Notes: generated by a model not told the origin, from the letters alone. A stretch of 64,000 bases of DNA from Bacteroides fragilis (GCA_023664485.1 JAMPFK010000001.1:391888-455887); one strand, 5' to 3'; shown: positions 26,790 to 36,215, counted from the stretch's first letter. Numbers and translations are program-made.

Positions 26790-27491
26790 TTATTTTTCCA
26801 TGCGGTAGCCAAGCCCCCGTATCGTCTTGATATAAGCGCCACCGTCCCCGCTCAGTTTGGCTCGCAGCTTGCTGATGCACACCATAATATTATTATCGGA
26901 AACCAGATAATCGTCGCCCCAGCCTTCCTCGAACAGCTGCTGCTTGGTAAACACTTTTCCCGGATTTTCCATAAAAAGCTTCATCAGCCTGTATTCGATG
27001 GAAGTGAGCTCGACGACCCGCTCTCCCTGCTGCAAAAGACAAGACCGCAGATCCAGCCTTAAATCCCGTACCGCCAGCTCTTCCACCTGCTTCCGCCTGC
27101 CGGATCCCAGCGCATAAAACCGCCTGATATTGGAATTGACCCTGGCGACGGCTTCCAGCGGCTGAAAAGGCTTGGTGATATAATCGTCCGCCCCCAGATC
27201 GAGGCCAAGGATCTTGTCCGCATCCCCGCTTTTCGCCGAAAGCATGATGACCGGGATATTGCTGCTCTCCCGGATATTGCGCAGCACCCGGTAGCCGTCG
27301 AGGCCCGGCATCATGATATCCAGAATCACAAGATCGATGCCCTCCTTCTGTAACGCCGCCTCCTGCAGGGCGGACAACGCCTCCGCGCCATCCGCCGCCT
27401 CGACCACTTCATAACCGTCTTTTTCCAGATACAGCCGCAGCAAATCCCTGATTTCCGCCTCATCGTCCGCGATCAGAACTTTATAGCCCAT
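26790..27491 (-). CDS. OmpR/PhoB-family response regulator
   Basis: A 233-residue regulator: receiver domain with acidic pocket ADDE and phosphoacceptor Asp58 (LVILDIMMPG), then a winged-helix DNA-binding domain ending TIRGLGYRMEK. It overlaps the upstream DUF975 gene by 11 bases and is followed 26 bases later by the kinase. Direct CTTAA repeats upstream of the operon suggest it controls its own expression. Confidence 0.94.
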   Translation of the reverse strand: MGYKVLIADDEAEIRDLLRLYLEKDGYEVVEAADGAEALSALQEAALQKEGIDLVILDIMMPGLDGYRVLRNIRESSNIPVIMLSAKSGDADKILGLDLGADDYITKPFQPLEAVARVNSNIRRFYALGSGRRKQVEELAVRDLRLDLRSCLLQQGERVVELTSIEYRLMKLFMENPGKVFTKQQLFEEGWGDDYLVSDNNIMVCISKLRAKLSGDGGAYIKTIRGLGYRMEK

Positions 27492-28272
27492 TTTCGTATC
27501 CTCCCTGTCCGCCGCCGCACAACGCCCGGTAAAGCGCCGCGCGCGTCAGATTGATATAAGGCTTTACAAAAGCGATTTCGGAGATTCCGCAGGTGAAAAA
27601 ACTGAGCATCTGCCATGGAATGAAAGACAGATCCAGCACAAAAGCATCCCATTTCTGCCCGTCCATCATCTTTCTGCTGTATGCCAGCACTTCCCGATAC
27701 GGCATATCCGGATTCTCCGCCAGGATAAAATCTACCATATAATACTGATATTTCCTGTAAATCCCCGGAATGATAAAGAGTAGCGCCCACAAAAAGACAT
27801 GGAGATCCCGCATGAACATTGTTTTTACGCCGTTCAGATAATGATGGTCAAAAGTATAGCCGAGCTCTGAAATATCCGCCCTGTCATCCACGCTTTTCAG
27901 CATGAACCGCTGCGCGCCGACCCATAAGGGATTGACCAGAAATACATCCGCCGCCAGCCAGACGATCACCACGATAAAGAATATGACCGCCATAACGATC
28001 GCGAAGGCGGCGAGGAACACAACGCGCGCCTCGCCCAGCCGGCCCAATGACCTTTCGATACTGTCCCCGATGCCGTCCAGCGCGCGCTCTTCGACGGCAA
28101 TCAGCGCATTCACCCTCTCCCCTTTCCCGTCATTCGTATGAGAAGAGGCGGCGGAAGAACTCGCGCCGCCGCTCAGCAGAAGAAAAATAAAAGATACGAA
28201 TACCGCTTTCCAATAGTTTCTTCTTAACGCTTCTTTCGCTCTTTCCTTTAATTCTTTCCTCGTCCATTTCAT
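27481..28272 (-). CDS. DUF975 family integral membrane protein
   Basis: A 263-residue membrane protein with the DUF975 pattern: basic N-terminus (KELKERAKEALRRNYWKA), a first hydrophobic segment, a second at about residues 84-112, IIPGIYRKYQYYMVDFILAENPD and MMDGQKWDAFVLDLSFI. The function of the family is not known. It is co-transcribed with a two-component system, so it may be a sensor accessory or envelope-stress target. Confidence 0.88.
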   Translation of the reverse strand: MKWTRKELKERAKEALRRNYWKAVFVSFIFLLLSGGASSSAASSHTNDGKGERVNALIAVEERALDGIGDSIERSLGRLGEARVVFLAAFAIVMAVIFFIVVIVWLAADVFLVNPLWVGAQRFMLKSVDDRADISELGYTFDHHYLNGVKTMFMRDLHVFLWALLFIIPGIYRKYQYYMVDFILAENPDMPYREVLAYSRKMMDGQKWDAFVLDLSFIPWQMLSFFTCGISEIAFVKPYINLTRAALYRALCGGGQGGYENGL

Positions 28273-28335
28273 TGTTCATTCTCCCTGTTCAAAAAATCTG
28301 TTTAAGGGCGCTCCCTGGTTACTGTTATGTCGTTT

Positions 28336-28400
28336 ACTATAAAACAAGGATAACGCCCACACCTTAAACAAAAACCGGAGAAAGCTTAAAATAACCTTAA
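28336..28400 (-). promoter_or_regulatory. Promoter of the DUF975-response regulator-kinase operon with phased CTTAA repeats
   Basis: On the plus strand CTTAA occurs at 28363, 28385 and 28396, that is 22 and 11 bases apart (two and one helical turns). Direct repeats at this spacing are typical binding sites of OmpR-family regulators. A TATAGT -10 candidate lies at 28336-28341 on the minus strand, with no good -35, as expected of an activated promoter. Confidence 0.45.
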
Positions 28401-28423
28401 CATTTCGCGGCCAGGCACTTTCC

Positions 28424-29971
28424 TTAACTGCTCTCCAGATTCATATACCGGATATACAATTCCGCAAATTCTTCCTGCTCTGCCAGATTGATGCTCTCGA
28501 TTCCCTGCAGCATCTCATCCAGCATTCCTTCCCGCAGCTTCCCTGTCCACAAATCTTTTCCCATATGAAAAGCACCGGCCAGAGCGGTATTCCCGACCGC
28601 TTTCGTACAGGATTTTAACGATTCCGGCAAAAGCCCTATGGCCGCCGCCGCATCCACATCCAGATAATAACCGAAGCCGCCTGCAAGACAGACCTGCGAG
28701 ATTTCGGGGAAACCCATCTTGCGGCATAAAATATCCACCCCGGCACGGACCGCCGCCTTCGCCATCTGTAAATCCCGGATATCCTTCTGGGTCAGACGGA
28801 TGGAAGCCGCCGAAACGGAAGCATCCGCTGAATCGTTCCCTTTCGCCTCTCCGGGAAGAGGAAGCGTGATGCCTTCTTCAAAATAAGGACCCGCCATCAG
28901 CCCGCTCTCATCGATGACGCCTTCTTTTAATAAAGAAGCGGCCAACGCTATCATATCGCTTCCCGCTACAGCCCGGCCGGAGCCGCCTTCAAAGGCCGGC
29001 CCCGCCGCCGCCGCGGTCACGAGCATGCGCTTTCCGTCCGTAAGCGCCAATTCGCCATTAGTCCCAAGGTCGATAAACAGCACGGCTGTCCCCTGAGGAA
29101 TATTTCCGGAGAACAGGGGCAGCATTTTCAGGGTATATAATCCTGCCACGATATCGCCGCCCACAAAGGCGCTGATGCCCGGCGTAACATAGACCGGCAT
29201 AGCGCCATCTGGCAGAACGCACTTCTGCAGGCCGAGTTTTTCCGGCGCAAAAGGGCTTTTCCCCAGCCCTTCTGTGGAAAGCCCCATCAATAAATGCTCC
29301 ATCGTCGTATTCCCGGCGACGCACATACAGCATATAGAAGTCTCCTGCCCCGCCGCGCGGCAGAAACGGCGGAACCTGCCGACGCCTTCCATCAGGACCT
29401 CCCATACGCTTTCCCGCAGCGCTTCCGCCTGTCCGGCATTGGCCGCCTGTATTCTGGAAAGCACATCGGCGCCATAGCTTCTCTGAGGATTCAGGGCGCA
29501 GCAGGTATCCGCCGCCCGTCCGGAATCGATATCCATAAGCCGCATCGCGATCGTGGTCGTCCCCAGATCGACGGCTATCAGATAACGTTTTTCCGTTTTT
29601 TCTTTTTGACTTATATGGTCATCCTTTTCTGACGCAGCTATCACATCCGATAGATCCGTTAAAATTTCAATTGGCCGGGGCTGTACGAACGCCGATTGAA
29701 CGGCACAGTCGTTCTTTGGTCTTGCCATACAGGCGAGCCGGTATCCGAGACGGAGCTCATCCGGTGCAAATACCTGTCTTTCCAGGCCTGTCGGAACAGG
29801 CGCCGCCTGCATGAACCGCACCCTGCATCTTCCGCAGGTTCCTTTTCCGCCGCAGAAATTTCCGGAAATCAGTTTCTTTTTTAACAGAGTCGTCATCAAT
29901 GTCACATCTGAATCATGTGTCACCCGGATTTCCTGCCGTTCCTGTTTCTCATTTTCCGTTATGAACGTCAT
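28424..29971 (-). CDS. Corrinoid-enzyme activator (RACE type): 2Fe-2S ferredoxin domain plus ASKHA ATPase (DUF4445)
   Basis: A 515-residue protein, at the short end for this group. The N-terminal plant-type ferredoxin domain has CGGKGTCGRC and a distal Cys in YRLACMARP. The ATPase domain has AVDLGTTTIAMRLMDID, LNPQRSYGADVLSRI, FIDLGTNGELAL and LAGGFGYYLDV. Such proteins reduce inactive cob(II)alamin in methyltransferases using ATP. No corrinoid protein or methyltransferase gene is nearby, so the partner is elsewhere. The start is uncertain: 29971 gives a normal N-terminus, and an ATG at 30010 would overlap the DUF4250 gene. Confidence 0.85.
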   Translation of the reverse strand: MTFITENEKQERQEIRVTHDSDVTLMTTLLKKKLISGNFCGGKGTCGRCRVRFMQAAPVPTGLERQVFAPDELRLGYRLACMARPKNDCAVQSAFVQPRPIEILTDLSDVIAASEKDDHISQKEKTEKRYLIAVDLGTTTIAMRLMDIDSGRAADTCCALNPQRSYGADVLSRIQAANAGQAEALRESVWEVLMEGVGRFRRFCRAAGQETSICCMCVAGNTTMEHLLMGLSTEGLGKSPFAPEKLGLQKCVLPDGAMPVYVTPGISAFVGGDIVAGLYTLKMLPLFSGNIPQGTAVLFIDLGTNGELALTDGKRMLVTAAAAGPAFEGGSGRAVAGSDMIALAASLLKEGVIDESGLMAGPYFEEGITLPLPGEAKGNDSADASVSAASIRLTQKDIRDLQMAKAAVRAGVDILCRKMGFPEISQVCLAGGFGYYLDVDAAAAIGLLPESLKSCTKAVGNTALAGAFHMGKDLWTGKLREGMLDEMLQGIESINLAEQEEFAELYIRYMNLESS

Positions 29972-29981
29972 TTGAATTGTT

Positions 29982-30155
29982 TCAGACAAACTGATTTCTC
30001 TCCTCATCATAATGATAATCTATAGAAGCCAGTTTCTGCATGATTTCCGCCTCGCTGATATCCAGATCATCGCAAAAGGCGGCCAGACTGCCGTAGAAGT
30101 CTCTCAGCTTTAAGTTTACATAACTAAGCAGCATTGCTGGATCAGATGGTATCAT
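29982..30155 (-). CDS. DUF4250 domain-containing protein
   Basis: A 57-residue protein matching DUF4250: PSDPAMLLSYVNLKLRDFY, then CDDLDISEAEIMQKLASIDYHYDEERNQF. The family is small, widespread in Firmicutes and of unknown function, with a helix-turn-helix-like look. The ATG at 30155 is ten bases after GAAAGG; an ATG at 30164 is directly adjacent to it. It lies 13 bases after the S66 gene and leads into the corrinoid activator gene. Confidence 0.85.
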   Translation of the reverse strand: MIPSDPAMLLSYVNLKLRDFYGSLAAFCDDLDISEAEIMQKLASIDYHYDEERNQFV

Positions 30156-30168
30156 ATCGGTCATCCTT

Positions 30169-31182
30169 TCATTTCAGTTCCATTTTTACCGTATATTGGT
30201 TCCCTTCCGCATGAACTTGGGCGATACTGCCGCAGATCAACGGCATCATCGGAGCAATATGGCCGATATCCAAATCCATCAGCACCGGTACGTCATACTT
30301 TTGCACTACCTCATAAACCGCCTGATACTGATCGAGTCCCATCATCTCCTGCCCATAGCAGAGCGGTCTCCCGATCAGGAATCCTTTACAATGCCGAAAC
30401 CATCCGGCATGTTCCATCTGCCACATGGCGCGCCGGATACCCATCACATTTAAATCGCAGGCCTCTAAGAACCATATGACGCCGTCTTCCCGATAACGCC
30501 CGGTGAAATCGCACACCTTATCGTATTCTGTACCGAGCAGATTGACCAGACAGTCCATACAGCCGCCGAGCAGCCTGCCGGAAAAATCAAGCGTCCTGTC
30601 AGGAAATTTCCGGATGACGGAAGGCTCCGTCAGATGATAGGGGGCATAGGGGCCTTCCTCCGCTTCTTTTTCCCATTTATCATAGCCCTGCAGCTCCAGA
30701 CACTTTCCGGTCAAAAGGTCCATCGCATCGTAAAGCGACGGATGCCAGGGCTCCATGCCAAAGGTCGCGGCACAGGGGCCGTAAACAGACGCGGTATCAC
30801 AGAGCGTCGTCAGCAGAAAGGTCATATTGGTATTGTCGGAATATCCCATATACCATTTCGGCGTAGCCTGACCGATTTGGTCAAAATCGATATGATCCAG
30901 AATTTCACACATCAATTCCCCGCCGCCGCAGGAAATAAGGCAGTCGTTTTCTTTGCTGCAATAAAAATCCTGAAGCTCTTTTCCGCATTCGGGCGGCGTA
31001 TTGCTGATGCCGATTCCCCGCTCCACATAGCAGTTTGGGCCCAACCTGAGCTTATATCCTTCCTTTTCCCATTTTTTCTGCGCATTTAAAAAAGCGCTTT
31101 TATAAGGCTCTGTCGCACATCCGAAAGAAGGCGCGACAAAGCCTATTATTCCGTTCGAAGGCAAAAACGCCGGGTATCTCAT
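30169..31182 (-). CDS. S66 family peptidase (LD-carboxypeptidase-like)
   Basis: A 337-residue serine peptidase of the LdcA/MccF group. The catalytic Ser115 is in GYSDNTN, the Glu in WFLEACD and the His in DIGHIAPMMPL. It could cleave muropeptides or, like MccF, release amino acids from toxic peptide-nucleotide conjugates; the sequence alone does not decide. The ATG at 31182 follows GGAGG in a leader shared with the GH130_2 gene. The frame extends upstream into the hairpin region but that part is not protein-like. Confidence 0.88.
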   Translation of the reverse strand: MRYPAFLPSNGIIGFVAPSFGCATEPYKSAFLNAQKKWEKEGYKLRLGPNCYVERGIGISNTPPECGKELQDFYCSKENDCLISCGGGELMCEILDHIDFDQIGQATPKWYMGYSDNTNMTFLLTTLCDTASVYGPCAATFGMEPWHPSLYDAMDLLTGKCLELQGYDKWEKEAEEGPYAPYHLTEPSVIRKFPDRTLDFSGRLLGGCMDCLVNLLGTEYDKVCDFTGRYREDGVIWFLEACDLNVMGIRRAMWQMEHAGWFRHCKGFLIGRPLCYGQEMMGLDQYQAVYEVVQKYDVPVLMDLDIGHIAPMMPLICGSIAQVHAEGNQYTVKMELK

Positions 31183-31208
31183 AATAATCCTCCATTCCTG
31201 CTCAGTTA

Positions 31209-31302
31209 TTTTGTGGAAGAATCGCGCCGGCGATTCTTTCGGGAATGATTGGGATTTTCTCAGGCGGCGTCTTCCGACGCCCTGGAAAATCCTCATTCCC
31301 TG
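31209..31302 (-). repeat. Double hairpin upstream of the S66 gene (leader repeat family)
   Basis: A perfect GAATCGC/GCGATTC hairpin (31219-31236) is followed by a long imperfect hairpin from GGGAATGA (31241) to TCATTCCC (31300), with GGCGTC/GACGCC near its tip. The gene-proximal end (about 31186-31206) is the CTGAGCAGGAATGGAGG leader. It may also act as the clpB terminator, although there is no T run. Confidence 0.55.
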
Positions 31303-31434
31303 CCTTCCATTATATCGTTTTTACCGCATAATTGCCATGCTTATTTTGTTCTTTTCCCGGAAATTTCCGTCTGTTCTCCCACGTCTCCGGCCGCCCTTTT
31401 TCTCCTCTCCTTTTCTCCGCCTCTTTCTTCCGGC

Positions 31435-34020
31435 TCATTTCTTCCTGGCCGCCAGTTTCCCGTCCTCTACCGCGATGAGGATCGTATCCTGCGCAGCTAT
31501 CCGGTCCTCCAGAATCAGCTTCGCCGATAAGGTCTCCACATGTTTCTGAATATATCGTTTCAGCGGTCTCGCTCCATAGACCGGATCGTAAGCGTTTTCG
31601 ATAATAAAATCCTCTGCCTCCGGCGCCAGCTCTACGACCAGCTCCCTGCCGGCCAGACATTTGTTCAGTTCCCCGATGACAAGGCGAATAATATCGTGTG
31701 TGACTAGTTTGGTCAATGGTTTGAACAGCACGATTTCATCGAGGCGGTTCAGAAATTCCGGCCGGAAATGATTCCGCAGATCGCCCATGACGAGCGCTTC
31801 CGCCTCCGGCTTGATCCCGCCGTCTTTATCGATGCCGTCCAACAGATATTCCGCGCCGATGTTGGAGGTCATGATCAGAATCGTGTTTTTGAAGTCCACC
31901 GTTCTGCCCTGGGAATCCGTGATCCGTCCATCGTCAAGCACCTGTAAAAGCACGTTGAATACATCGGGATGCGCTTTTTCGATCTCATCGAACAGAACGA
32001 CCGAATACGGTTTTCTTCTGACCGCCTCGGTCAGCTGACCGCCCTCTTCATATCCGACATATCCGGGAGGCGCTCCGATCAGCCGGGAAACAGAATATTT
32101 CTCCATATATTCGCTCATATCGATGCGCACCATATTATTCTCATCGTCGAACAAAGACGCCGCCAGCGCTTTGGCAAGCTCCGTTTTGCCCACGCCGGTC
32201 GGCCCCATGAATAAGAATGAACCGATTGGCTTCGTCGGGTCTTTGATGCCCGCTTTGGAACGGATGATCGCTTCCGTTACCGTCGTTACACCCTCTTCCT
32301 GCCCGATAACGCGTTTGTGCAGCTCTTCGTCCAGATGCAGCGTTTTGTTCCGCTCGCTCTCCGTCAGCTTCGCCACCGGAATTCCGGTCCACCGGGAAAT
32401 GATCTTCGCGATCTCCTCTTCGGAAACGCTTTCATGGACAAGGGAAAGTTCCTGATTCTTTACTTTATCTTCTTCTATCTCCAGCTGCTGCTTTAAAGAC
32501 GGCATTCTGCCATAACTGAGTTCTGCGGCTTTCTCATAATCGCCCTCCCGCTGCGCGATCTGAATCTGGTTGTTGACATCGTCGATTTCCTCCCGGATTT
32601 TGGAAAGCTTCTCAACAGAAGCCTTTTCATTCTCCCACTGCGCCATCCGGTTATCCAGCTCGGCTTTTAACTCAGCCAGTTCACGCTGCAGATTTTCAAG
32701 GCGCTCTTGACTCAATCGGTCATCCTCCTTTTTCAAGGCGGTTTCCTCGATTTCGAGCTGCATGACCTTACGCCGAAGTTCGTCCAGCTCCGTCGGCATG
32801 GAATCCAGCTCGGTCTTAATCAGCGCGCACGCCTCGTCCACCAGATCGATCGCCTTATCCGGCAGGAACCGGTCGGAAAGGTAACGGTTGGAAAGCACCG
32901 CCGCACTGACCAATGCGGTATCCATGATTTTGACGCCATGATAGACCTCGTACCGCTCTTTTAACCCGCGCAGGATGGAGATGGTATCTTCCACGGTAGG
33001 CTCCTCCACCAGAACCGGCTGAAAACGCCTCTCCAGCGCGGCATCCTTTTCGATATACCGGCGGTATTCGTCCAAAGTGGTCGCGCCGATGCAGTGCAGT
33101 TCGCCCCGCGCCAGCATGGGTTTTAACATGTTGCCGGCATCTAACGCGCCGTCCGTCTTTCCCGCGCCGACGATCGTATGCAGTTCGTCGATGAATAGAA
33201 TAATCTGTCCGTCGCTGTTCTTTACGTCATCCAGCACCGCTTTCAAACGCTCCTCGAATTCGCCCCGGTATTTCGCGCCCGCCACCAGCGCGCCCATATC
33301 CAGCGCAAAAATCTTTTTATCCTTCAGGCCCTCCGGCACGTCCCCGCGGACGATCCGCTGCGCCAGCCCTTCCACTACCGCGGTCTTACCGACGCCCGGC
33401 TCCCCGATGAGCACCGGGTTGTTCTTCGTTTTTCTGGAAAGGATGCGGATCACGTTGCGAATCTCATTATCCCGTCCAATGACGGGGTCAAGTTTCTGGT
33501 TCCGCGCCCTTTCCACCAGATCCTGGCCGTATTTTTCCAGCGTATCATAAGTCGCCTCAGGGTTATCGGATGTTACCCGCTGGTTCCCGCGCACTGTCGA
33601 AAGCGCCTGCAGAAAGCGTTCCCTCGTTATCCCGAATTCCCTGAAAATCTCTTTTATCTCTCTTCCCGGATGCTTCAGCATGGCGAGGAAAAGATGCTCG
33701 ACGGAAACATACTCGTCTCCCAGCTGTTTTGCCTCGTCCTCCGCCGTCACGAGCACTTTATTCAAATCCTGGCCGATATAAACCTGGCCGCCCTGCACCT
33801 TAACGCGCTTCCGGAGCCCCTGTTCCACGCGGTTCAGGAAATATTCCCTGTTGATTTCCATTTTTTCTGTCAGTTTCAGAATCAGGCTGTCTTCTATCGT
33901 CAAAAGGCTGTAAAGAAGATGTTCCTGCTCAATTTCCTGATTGCCGTATTCATATGCCAGTTTTTCGCACTGCTCTACTGCCTGCATTGATTTCTGTGTA
34001 AATTTCGTTAGATTCATCAT
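31435..34020 (-). CDS. clpB: ATP-dependent chaperone ClpB
   Basis: Hsp100 disaggregase of 861 residues that works with DnaK to rescue aggregated proteins. Two AAA+ modules are present, with Walker A motifs GEPGVGKTAVVEG (about residue 205) and GPTGVGKTELAKA (about 610). The coiled-coil middle domain is at about 410-525, the N-terminal Clp-N repeats cover residues 1-145, and a full-length C-terminal domain follows. It starts with two adjacent ATGs (34020, 34017). A CIRCE operator and a SigA promoter lie about 165-200 bases upstream, giving a long 5'UTR. Confidence 0.97.
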   Translation of the reverse strand: MMNLTKFTQKSMQAVEQCEKLAYEYGNQEIEQEHLLYSLLTIEDSLILKLTEKMEINREYFLNRVEQGLRKRVKVQGGQVYIGQDLNKVLVTAEDEAKQLGDEYVSVEHLFLAMLKHPGREIKEIFREFGITRERFLQALSTVRGNQRVTSDNPEATYDTLEKYGQDLVERARNQKLDPVIGRDNEIRNVIRILSRKTKNNPVLIGEPGVGKTAVVEGLAQRIVRGDVPEGLKDKKIFALDMGALVAGAKYRGEFEERLKAVLDDVKNSDGQIILFIDELHTIVGAGKTDGALDAGNMLKPMLARGELHCIGATTLDEYRRYIEKDAALERRFQPVLVEEPTVEDTISILRGLKERYEVYHGVKIMDTALVSAAVLSNRYLSDRFLPDKAIDLVDEACALIKTELDSMPTELDELRRKVMQLEIEETALKKEDDRLSQERLENLQRELAELKAELDNRMAQWENEKASVEKLSKIREEIDDVNNQIQIAQREGDYEKAAELSYGRMPSLKQQLEIEEDKVKNQELSLVHESVSEEEIAKIISRWTGIPVAKLTESERNKTLHLDEELHKRVIGQEEGVTTVTEAIIRSKAGIKDPTKPIGSFLFMGPTGVGKTELAKALAASLFDDENNMVRIDMSEYMEKYSVSRLIGAPPGYVGYEEGGQLTEAVRRKPYSVVLFDEIEKAHPDVFNVLLQVLDDGRITDSQGRTVDFKNTILIMTSNIGAEYLLDGIDKDGGIKPEAEALVMGDLRNHFRPEFLNRLDEIVLFKPLTKLVTHDIIRLVIGELNKCLAGRELVVELAPEAEDFIIENAYDPVYGARPLKRYIQKHVETLSAKLILEDRIAAQDTILIAVEDGKLAARKK

Positions 34021-34027
34021 TTTACCC

Positions 34028-34151
34028 CCATTCCGAAGCGTTCTGTGCTGAGGAACACGGGCAGAATCTCAAATTCTGCTCTCAATAGAATTTGTGACGC
34101 TCCGGCACAAATTCCCGGTTGAATAAATTGCTCATCAGAAAATTTATTCAA
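34028..34151 (-). repeat. Dispersed hairpin-rich leader repeat, copy 6 (clpB 5'UTR)
   Basis: 124 bases matching 12202-12330 by eye. They contain GAATTTGTG/CACAAATTC (perfect 9-bp stem), GCAGAAT/ATTCTGC, GTTC/GAAC and the terminal TTGAATAAATT/AATTTATTCAA stem. Because the predicted clpB promoter is further upstream, this repeat is inside the transcribed leader. Some differences between copies fall in loops or keep G-U pairing (GAGTTTG versus GAATTTG). Confidence 0.8.
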
Positions 34152-34182
34152 TCTTCGCCCCTCTTGTTCTAGCTGCAATATA

Positions 34183-34225
34183 ACAATAAGTCTTTTTGTT
34201 AGCAGTGTCAAGAGGTGAGTGCTAA
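34183..34225 (-). promoter_or_regulatory. CIRCE operator and SigA promoter of clpB
   Basis: TTAGCAGTG (34199-34207), nine bases, then GAGTGCTAA (34217-34225): an imperfect copy of the HrcA operator TTAGCACTC-N9-GAGTGCTAA. It overlaps a minus-strand promoter with TTGACA at 34211-34206 and TATTGT at 34188-34183, spacing 17. This indicates heat-shock control by HrcA. Confidence 0.85.
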
Positions 34226-34755
34226 TAATTTTATAAAAACTCCGTAAACATTTCTGTTGCATTCTGTGGGTCAATATCAAGAATATTCATATTATATTCT
34301 GAATATTTTTCAGCATATTCAGCACACACCCCATAGTGCATATTGCTGTTTTTTCATGCAAAAATCCGATTCCCATACCTATATAGGCGGCTGCGCTGTT
34401 CCATTGTTAAGCAATGCATTTAACAAGTACCTGTAATCGTTGTCCCTTTCCATAAAAAAGCTCATAACAAAATAATCCCCATGCCATGATTGACACAGGG
34501 ATTGTTACCGTATATTTATTGACTTTCGCAACTGTTTCAGGAGAAAATCTTTAACCGGTTCTCTCTCAATTCTTCTAAAGACACAACCGCAAAAGGGACT
34601 GCTTCGTCCAATGCTTGCAATATCTTATAATCTTTTTTGTAATATTTCTCTATCGCGGCCATTAATCTCAAGCACATTCATCCTTTTTCAAGATAATCTT
34701 TAACAAAAGATTTTATAAAAATCACCAGAAGAAAAGCAGGTTGTCATTTTCAGCT
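34226..34755. other. Gene-poor AT-rich stretch with short frames of uncertain reality
   Basis: No full gene. Two minus-strand short frames look protein-like. 34537-34677 (46 residues, starting MCLRLMAAIEKYYKKDY) has AAAGG before its ATG. 34231-34341 (36 residues, starting MHYGVCAEYAEKYSEYN) has no good ribosome site. They may be remnants of genes that once stood between clpB and the MFS gene. No family was recognised. Confidence 0.4.
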
Positions 34756-35964
34756 TCACGACAATTTCGTTTTGTCATATTCTTTATGTTTACTATTCTT
34801 CATCAGCGCCAGCACGCAAATTACCAATATAATCGGAAACCCAACGCCTGCGAGAACGCCTGAACTAAGGTTATCCCCGGCCTTCTGCGATATATTGCCA
34901 ACGATTGTCGGTCCTATGGCGCCGCCTAAGTCTCCTGCAAGTGCGAGCAATGCAAACATAGCTGTACCGCCCGTAGGAAGTATTTTTGACGATATACTGA
35001 TTGAACCGGGCCACATGATGCCGACTGAAAAACCGCAGACCGCACAGCCGAGCAGTCCCATGATCGGAATATTCGCCAATCCCGCCAACAGATAGCAGCA
35101 CAGGCAAAGGATACCCGAAGCAGCCATAAAAATGTTCAGATTTATCCTGTTCCCGAATTTTCCGTACAATGTGCGGCTGAGCGCCATAAAGAAAGCAAAT
35201 CCGCAGGGGCCTGCCAGGTCGCCTGCCGTTTTAGATACCTTTAACGCTGATTCCGCAAATGCAGACGCCCATTGAGCCATTGCAAGCTCGGAAGCTCCCG
35301 CACATACCATCAGCAGAATAAACAGCCAGAAAATCTTTGTTTTGAAAAGCCGCCCGATTGTCATACTCTGCCCATCTTCTACCAAATCCTCTATCGGGCA
35401 AACGACAAAATTAAAGATATTGAACAGCGGGATAATTGCCCATATAAGTGCCAATATCCGCCAGTTGTCAACTCCGAACAGTGTAAAGAACAGTGTGGAA
35501 CCAAGTATAACAGCCATCGACCCCCAGCAGTAAAAAGAGTGAAGAAGGCTCATCATACTGTCTTTGTTTTCAAACGGGCAGGCTTCTATAATGGGACTTG
35601 CTAAAACCTCGGTAAGCCCACTCCCGACAGCATATATAATCACGCATATCAGAATGCCTGAAAACGGAGACGGCAACAGATCCGGCAATACGCCAAGTCC
35701 TGCCAGTCCCAGTGCAGAGGCAATTTCTGCCGCTACTATGCAAGGTCTGTACCCGATTTTATCTACGACTTTGGCACAAAAGAAATCAATTACAAGCTGC
35801 ATTAAAAAGAAACTGGTCGATATAAGTGCCAGCTTGCTGAACGGGATTTCGTATGTATTATGAAAAGTGAGATATAACAATGGGACAAAATTAGCACATA
35901 TCGCCTGCGTGACAAATCCCAAATAACACGCAAGCACAGTTTTTCTGTATTTTTTCGTATTCAT
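34756..35964 (-). CDS. MFS transporter
   Basis: A 402-residue major facilitator protein with 12 predicted helices. The loop after helix 2 reads VDKIGYRPCIV, an MFS motif-A-like segment. The general look (LGFVTQAICANFVPLLYLTFH; MWPGSISISSKILPTGGTAMFALLALAGDLGGAIGP) is that of the fucose-permease/FsrR-like sugar-proton group; substrate unknown. AGAGG precedes the ATG. It is convergent with nothing and stands at the left end of a lower-GC accessory stretch. Confidence 0.85.
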   Translation of the reverse strand: MNTKKYRKTVLACYLGFVTQAICANFVPLLYLTFHNTYEIPFSKLALISTSFFLMQLVIDFFCAKVVDKIGYRPCIVAAEIASALGLAGLGVLPDLLPSPFSGILICVIIYAVGSGLTEVLASPIIEACPFENKDSMMSLLHSFYCWGSMAVILGSTLFFTLFGVDNWRILALIWAIIPLFNIFNFVVCPIEDLVEDGQSMTIGRLFKTKIFWLFILLMVCAGASELAMAQWASAFAESALKVSKTAGDLAGPCGFAFFMALSRTLYGKFGNRINLNIFMAASGILCLCCYLLAGLANIPIMGLLGCAVCGFSVGIMWPGSISISSKILPTGGTAMFALLALAGDLGGAIGPTIVGNISQKAGDNLSSGVLAGVGFPIILVICVLALMKNSKHKEYDKTKLS

Positions 35965-36215
35965 CTGTTTTCCTCTGCCTTCTGCGGTTTATGCGTTATT
36001 TCCCCATACGGAGATTGCCGGCGGTTCTGTTTTCTAATGAGCAGAGAACACATCGCCTGCATTTCCAGTTATCAAGATTCATTTTCATCGCTCCTGATCC
36101 ATACGGCAAAATCGCATTTTCTATTTTCCTGTATTATAATTATAACGCCAAATTCAGACAAGCGGTATGATAATATCACCGTATTTTATGACAAAATCAT
36201 CAGGAGGATCTTGCA

